Under the pieces are notes generated by a model that was not told the DNA's origin, did no database searches, and saw nothing but the letters and a program-made list of their open reading frames with translations. This document shows, piece by piece, positions 4,443-8,025 of a stretch of 8,025 bases of DNA. A program made the position numbers and the translations under genes. Every line of letters starts with the position of its first letter. Position 1 is the stretch's first letter. The DNA comes from Deltaproteobacteria bacterium (lineage in GTDB: Bacteria; Desulfobacterota; Desulfobacteria; Desulfobacterales; UBA11574), in NCBI GenBank assembly GCA_019314155.1, contig JAFCZV010000077.1:1-8025 (forward strand), in the 5' to 3' direction.

Positions 4443-7028
4443 ATGGCAAAGATCAGAGTATATGAACTTGCCAGGGATCTTAACATGACCAATAAAGTGC
4501 TACTTGAAAAGGTGCGGGGTATGGACATCCAGGCAAAAAGCCATATGAGTTCTCTGGATGATGATACAGTGGCTAAAATTAAAAAAAATATTCTTGGAAT
4601 ATCGGCCAAAAAGATAGAAGAAACACGTATTAAGCCGACAATTATCCGGAGACGCAAAAAACTCGTCCAGGAAGTGCCCATTCGTGAAGAAGCGGATGCA
4701 AAACCGGAATCTCTCCCCGAAGAAAAACCCCAAGAGGAGAAAAAACAAGATGCCGCTGAAGACAATATTACACCGACCGCCCTTACAAAAGAGGAAGGGA
4801 AACCCGAAAAGCCGGTTGAATCAAAACTTGAAAAACCAGATGTTGCCAAGCCGTTAAAACCGAAGAAACGACCTAAAAAATTCCCAAAAGAGACACCGGC
4901 AAAAATAATAAAACTTCCTGTAACGCCGCCTCCTGAAAAAAAAGCGCCTAAGATAAAAAAAGGCCGGGTTGCTAAACTTAAAGCAAAAGTAACAAAAAAA
5001 CTTGCACCATTAAAAGACAAGCCTGAAACCAGAATACCCGCTATAGATCCGCCTGGAAAAGACAAAAAAAAGAAGGCAAAACCGGAACAAAGGGATGGAG
5101 AAGGCCTTAGGGGTAAAAAGTTTTTCAAAAAGAAAATCTCCTTCCGCAAAAAGGAGGTTGTCGAAGGGGCGGATCTATATACCAGAACGCATCGAACCCG
5201 CAAGGGCCGGAAGATGGCCAGAGGAAAAGCAACGGCAACCAAGCAAAAGCCGTTGATAACCATACCCAAAGCCATTAAACGCCGGGTAAAAATTGATGAC
5301 ACCATCGCCCTGTCTGATCTGGCAAAACGTATGGGAATAAAGGCCAGTGAAATGATCAAAAAACTGATGGATCTGGGGGTTATGGCAACGGTTAATCAAA
5401 TCATAGACTTTGATACCGCTGTCCTTGTAGCGGCAGAATTCGAGTATGAACTGGAAAAAGCCTCTTTTGAAGAAGACCTGGTGTTAAAGGTAGAAAAGGA
5501 TGACCCCGACAAACTCATATCCATACCGCCGGTGGTTACCATAATGGGACATGTGGATCATGGCAAGACATCTCTTCTCGATGTGATCCGAAAAACCAAA
5601 GTCACCGAAAATGAAGCCGGAGGTATTACACAACACATCGGGGCCTATAATGTCGTAACCGATAAAGGACAGATTGTCTTTCTGGATACCCCGGGCCATG
5701 AAGCGTTTACTGAAATGCGGTCCCGCGGTGCCAAGATTACGGATCTGGTGATTCTTGTTGTTGCCGCCGACGACGGCGTCATGCCCCAGACCGTGGAAGC
5801 GATTAACCACGCCAAAGTCGCGGAAGTCCCGATCATTGTGACCATCAATAAAATTGACAAACCGGAAGCCGATCCCGAGCGGGTCCAGCGTGAACTTGCC
5901 GATGTGGGACTTGTGCCTGAGGATTGGGGGGGAGATACCATCTTTGTCCAGGTTTCTGCAAAGGAGAATCGGGGGATTGAAGACCTGCTTGAAATGGTGC
6001 TCCTCCAGGCCGAAATCTTGGAACTTAAAGCCAATCCGGATCGACTGGCCCAGGGGAACGTGGTTGAATCCAAGCTTGATGCGGGCAGGGGCCCTGTTGC
6101 CACTGTCCTGGTGAAACAAGGGACCCTTAAGATCCACGACTCTGTGGTCTGTGGGATACACTACGGTAAAGTCCGTGCCTTGCTGAACGATAGAGGGAAA
6201 CAGGTAACGTCTGCCGGTCCGTCAATGCCGGTGGAAATCATCGGTCTTTCCGGTGTTCCCAACGCAGGAGATGAACTGATTGCCCTGGCAGACGAGAAAG
6301 ACGCAAAGCAGGTAAGTACCCATCGAATTCAGAAGCATCGATCAAAAGAACTGGCCAAAACCAGCAGATTAAGCCTGGAAAAACTTTATGAGCAGATGCA
6401 AGAGAATGAAGTCAAAGCCCTGAACCTCATCATAAAGGCCGATGTTCACGGTTCCATCGAGGCCCTTACCGATGCATTGACAAAACTTTCCAACGAGGAA
6501 GTCCGAATCAATGTGATCCACTCAGCGACCGGCGCCTTGAACGAATCGGATATTTCCCTTGCCGCGGTTTCCGATGCTATCATTATCGGTTTCAATATCC
6601 GTCCGAGCTCAAAAATCCAGACACTGGCCGGTGAAGAAAATGTAGACATACGGTTTTATAACATCATTTACAATGTCATCAAAGACATCAAGGGCGCCAT
6701 CGTCGGCATGATGGCGTCTACCTTTGAAGAAAGGACTCTGGGCAGAGCTGAAGTGCGGGAAGTATTCCACATCCCCAAAATCGGAACCATCGCAGGCTGC
6801 TATGTAACCGATGGCAAAATAGAGCGGGGACAGCTCGCGCGCATCCTGAGAGATTGGGTGGTTTCTTATGAAGGTAAGATTTCTTCCCTTCGGCATTTCA
6901 AAGACGACACCAAGGAAGTTCAAAGCGGCTATGAATGCGGAATCGGAATAAAAAATTACAATGATATCAAGATTGGCGATATCATCGAATGCTACTACTT
7001 GGAAGAGATTAGGCCTGAACTCGAGTAG
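4443..7028 (+). CDS. infB: Translation initiation factor IF-2
   Basis: IF2 is the GTPase that places initiator fMet-tRNA on the 30S subunit and promotes 50S joining. The protein has 861 residues. An IF2_N domain lies at about 3-48 (KIRVYELARDLNMTNKVLLE), then a long basic linker rich in K, P and E (about 60-280), and a second IF2_N-like domain at about 283-335 (LSDLAKRMGIKASEMIKKLM). The G domain has G1 GHVDHGKT 369-376, G2 GGITQHIG 393-400, G3 DTPGHE 415-420, G4 NKID 469-472 and G5 SAK 505-507, all intact. Domains II, III (about 650-760) and the fMet-tRNA-binding C-terminal domain (about 765-860, with the SLRHFKDDTKEVQSGYECGI segment) follow. ATG 4443 has a strong site AAGGGGG just upstream. 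Internal starts for shorter forms, known in E. coli, cannot be judged here. The linker's A-rich, K-rich codons are normal for the family. Confidence 0.98.
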   Translation: MAKIRVYELARDLNMTNKVLLEKVRGMDIQAKSHMSSLDDDTVAKIKKNILGISAKKIEETRIKPTIIRRRKKLVQEVPIREEADAKPESLPEEKPQEEKKQDAAEDNITPTALTKEEGKPEKPVESKLEKPDVAKPLKPKKRPKKFPKETPAKIIKLPVTPPPEKKAPKIKKGRVAKLKAKVTKKLAPLKDKPETRIPAIDPPGKDKKKKAKPEQRDGEGLRGKKFFKKKISFRKKEVVEGADLYTRTHRTRKGRKMARGKATATKQKPLITIPKAIKRRVKIDDTIALSDLAKRMGIKASEMIKKLMDLGVMATVNQIIDFDTAVLVAAEFEYELEKASFEEDLVLKVEKDDPDKLISIPPVVTIMGHVDHGKTSLLDVIRKTKVTENEAGGITQHIGAYNVVTDKGQIVFLDTPGHEAFTEMRSRGAKITDLVILVVAADDGVMPQTVEAINHAKVAEVPIIVTINKIDKPEADPERVQRELADVGLVPEDWGGDTIFVQVSAKENRGIEDLLEMVLLQAEILELKANPDRLAQGNVVESKLDAGRGPVATVLVKQGTLKIHDSVVCGIHYGKVRALLNDRGKQVTSAGPSMPVEIIGLSGVPNAGDELIALADEKDAKQVSTHRIQKHRSKELAKTSRLSLEKLYEQMQENEVKALNLIIKADVHGSIEALTDALTKLSNEEVRINVIHSATGALNESDISLAAVSDAIIIGFNIRPSSKIQTLAGEENVDIRFYNIIYNVIKDIKGAIVGMMASTFEERTLGRAEVREVFHIPKIGTIAGCYVTDGKIERGQLARILRDWVVSYEGKISSLRHFKDDTKEVQSGYECGIGIKNYNDIKIGDIIECYYLEEIRPELE

Positions 7029-7100
7029 CGTCCCACCGGATTGGATGTAACGAAAAACGCAGAAAAAGTGTCAAGCGGCTTTGAAAAGAGTGAGTACATT

Positions 7101-7388
7101 ATGGTAGCGGGCTTAGGGATCATCACATTTAGACTGCATGACTGCCGCTCTTTAAAAGGTAAGCGCAAGGTTGTAAAATCGATTATCGGTCAGTTGCGCA
7201 ATCATTTTAATGTTTCGGTGGCAGAGGTCGGGTCAAACGATATCCACCAAAGGGCTGTAATAGGATTTGCCATGGTGGGAAATAATCGAGGGGTCATCAA
7301 CTCCAAGATAGACAAAATTTTCAATCTGGTGGACACACTGAATCTGGCGGAGGTCATCGACAGTGAAATGGAAATTATCAATCTATGA
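7101..7388 (+). CDS. ylxP: DUF503 family protein (YlxP-like)
   Basis: A 95-residue protein of the DUF503 family, found between infB and rbfA in many Gram-positives and Desulfobacterota. Typical marks are the start MVAGLGIITFRLHDCRSLKG, the basic segment KGKRKVVKSIIGQLRNHFNV (19-38), SVAEVG (39-44), the QRAVIGFAMVGN stretch and a C-terminal end AEVIDSEMEII. Its biochemical role is not established; the operon suggests work in ribosome biogenesis or translation. I chose ATG 7101 because the conserved part starts exactly there, with a GAGTGAG at 7088-7094 as a likely ribosome site; the frame is open further upstream to TTG 7041 but that stretch is not conserved in type. Its stop overlaps the rbfA start in an ATGA, indicating coupled translation. 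Confidence 0.9.
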   Translation: MVAGLGIITFRLHDCRSLKGKRKVVKSIIGQLRNHFNVSVAEVGSNDIHQRAVIGFAMVGNNRGVINSKIDKIFNLVDTLNLAEVIDSEMEIINL

Positions 7389-7765
7389 AACCATTTGCCC
7401 GATCTGACAGAGTTTGCGGTCACATACAAAAAGCGTTGTCTGATATCTTGCTGAAAAGAATTAAAGATCCTCGTCTTGAATCCGCAACCATTACAAGCGT
7501 AAAGATGTCACGAGATTTAAGGATTGCTCGGGTCTACTTTACGACACCCGGCAATAAAAAAAGTGTCAAGGAAGCGGTTGAAGGATTTAAGAGCGCCATT
7601 GGATATGTAAAACGCACTCTGGCCGGTGAGCTGGGATTACGTTATATGCCGGAGCTAAGATTTTTTTACGACGAATCCTTTGATTTCGGATCACATATCG
7701 ATAAAATTCTGAAGGATGTTAAAGCGGATAATGAAGTTGATCATACGTCATATAAAGAAGAGTAG
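7385..7765 (+). CDS. rbfA: Ribosome-binding factor A
   Basis: RbfA is a small KH-fold protein that binds the 30S subunit near 16S helix 1 and helps late maturation and cold growth. The 126-residue product shows the N-terminal helix with HIQKALSDILLKRIKDPRL (13-31), the strand segment TITSVKMSRDLRIARVYFTT (35-54), the helix VKEAVEGFKSAIGYVKRTLA (61-80) and the signature LRYMPELRFFYDES (85-98) followed by HIDKIL. A short acidic, charged tail (111-126) follows. The length is typical. The ATG overlaps the previous stop by four bases, and the last 35 bases overlap the likely start of the following nrnA-like gene, so infB, ylxP, rbfA and nrnA appear to form one translationally linked unit. Confidence 0.96.
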   Translation: MKPFARSDRVCGHIQKALSDILLKRIKDPRLESATITSVKMSRDLRIARVYFTTPGNKKSVKEAVEGFKSAIGYVKRTLAGELGLRYMPELRFFYDESFDFGSHIDKILKDVKADNEVDHTSYKEE

Positions 7766-8025
7766 CCATATTTTAGTTGCTACTCACACTAACCCTGACG
7801 GCGATGCCATCGGATCTCTCATCGCCATGGGGCTTTCTCTGGACGCATTGAATAAAAAAACAACGTTATACAGTGAAAGTAAGCAGCGCTGATTATGATC
7901 TGGCTGTTATTCTTGATTGCGGAAACCTGCAACGGATCGGAACGGCTGTTTCGGCGGTCAATCGGATACCGGTCATTGCCAACATCGACCACCATATCAC
8001 AAACACCGGTTTCGGCCATCTTCAA
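7731..8025 (+). pseudogene. nrnA: DHH-family phosphoesterase (NrnA-like oligoribonuclease/pAp phosphatase), frame broken, 3' end outside window
   Basis: From ATG 7731, inside the end of rbfA, the frame encodes MKLIIRHIKK then SSHILVATHTNPDGDAIGSL, with the family's first metal-binding motif NPDGD at residues 21-25. It stops at TGA 7890-7892 after only 53 codons. The downstream part continues in another frame from about 7888 (ADYDLAVILDCGNLQRIG), with the expected VILDCG aspartate and the NIDHH motif (DHH at 7987-7995). From family knowledge, about 20-30 residues including a proline and FLP-containing stretch should lie between LYSES and DYDLAV; they are absent. This points to a deletion not a multiple of three, rather than a single-base slip. 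Intact NrnA degrades short RNA oligomers and dephosphorylates pAp in the cytoplasm. Its position after rbfA is typical. Real mutation and assembly error cannot be told apart here. Confidence 0.82.

Noticed and set aside
4427..5359. Long minus-strand frame (310 codons) opposite infB
   Set aside because: It is the shadow of the K/P/E-rich linker of IF2, giving a biased F/S/L-rich product with no domain.
7041..7100. Upstream extension of the DUF503 protein from TTG 7041
   Set aside because: The family's conserved first strand begins at ATG 7101, which has a suitable ribosome site.
7852..7890. Simple slippage at the seven-A run (7854-7860) as the cause of the nrnA frame break
   Set aside because: The original frame remains family-like past the run (TTLYSES), and the normal linker residues are missing, so a deletion further on explains the break better.
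1..8025. CRISPR arrays, insertion sequences, prophage or defence genes
   Set aside because: No regularly spaced repeats, transposase, integrase or defence-type proteins were seen; all recognisable genes are core housekeeping genes.

Overview
This window is an ordinary, well conserved stretch of housekeeping chromosome, read almost entirely on the + strand. It holds the end of the pheT translation gene, a small MerR-type regulator, a tRNA-Gly gene, and the rimP-nusA-infB-(DUF503)-rbfA transcription/translation cluster. It ends in a DHH-family phosphoesterase gene (nrnA-like) that looks broken. The pheT-merR neighbourhood, the DUF503 gene between infB and rbfA, the DHH phosphoesterase after rbfA and the protein sequences together suggest a Desulfobacterota (deltaproteobacterial) genome, probably close to Desulfobacterales. 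That placement rests on recalled family resemblance, not on a search.

Layout: 1-1185, C-terminal half of PheT. 1186-1341, a gap with an 11-bp-armed inverted repeat. 1342-1689, MerR-family regulator. 1744-1770, a good extended -10 promoter. 1788-1862, tRNA-Gly(CCC) with encoded CCA. 1863-2299, a 437-base stretch without a convincing protein gene. It is rich in possible RNA structure: a long rod-like fold, a hairpin followed by T residues, a large stem-loop, and a clear intrinsic terminator just before rimP. 2300-2770, RimP. 2909-4339, NusA. 4443-7028, IF2. 7101-7388, DUF503/YlxP. 7385-7765, RbfA (ATGA overlap with the previous gene). 7731 to the window end, the start of an nrnA-like gene whose frame is broken near 7880-7890.

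The genes act together in ribosome production and in coupling transcription to translation. RimP and RbfA mature the 30S subunit, IF2 brings initiator tRNA to the ribosome, NusA controls pausing, termination and antitermination, and NrnA-type enzymes normally degrade short RNAs. A tRNA gene in front of rimP recalls the E. coli metY-rimP-nusA-infB operon, here with tRNA-Gly instead of tRNA-fMet. The terminator between tRNA and rimP means the downstream operon must be expressed by read-through, antitermination, or a promoter I could not identify.

I found no new protein system. The points most worth a second look are the damaged nrnA reading frame, the structured non-coding region at 1904-2211, and the inverted-repeat element between pheT and merR.
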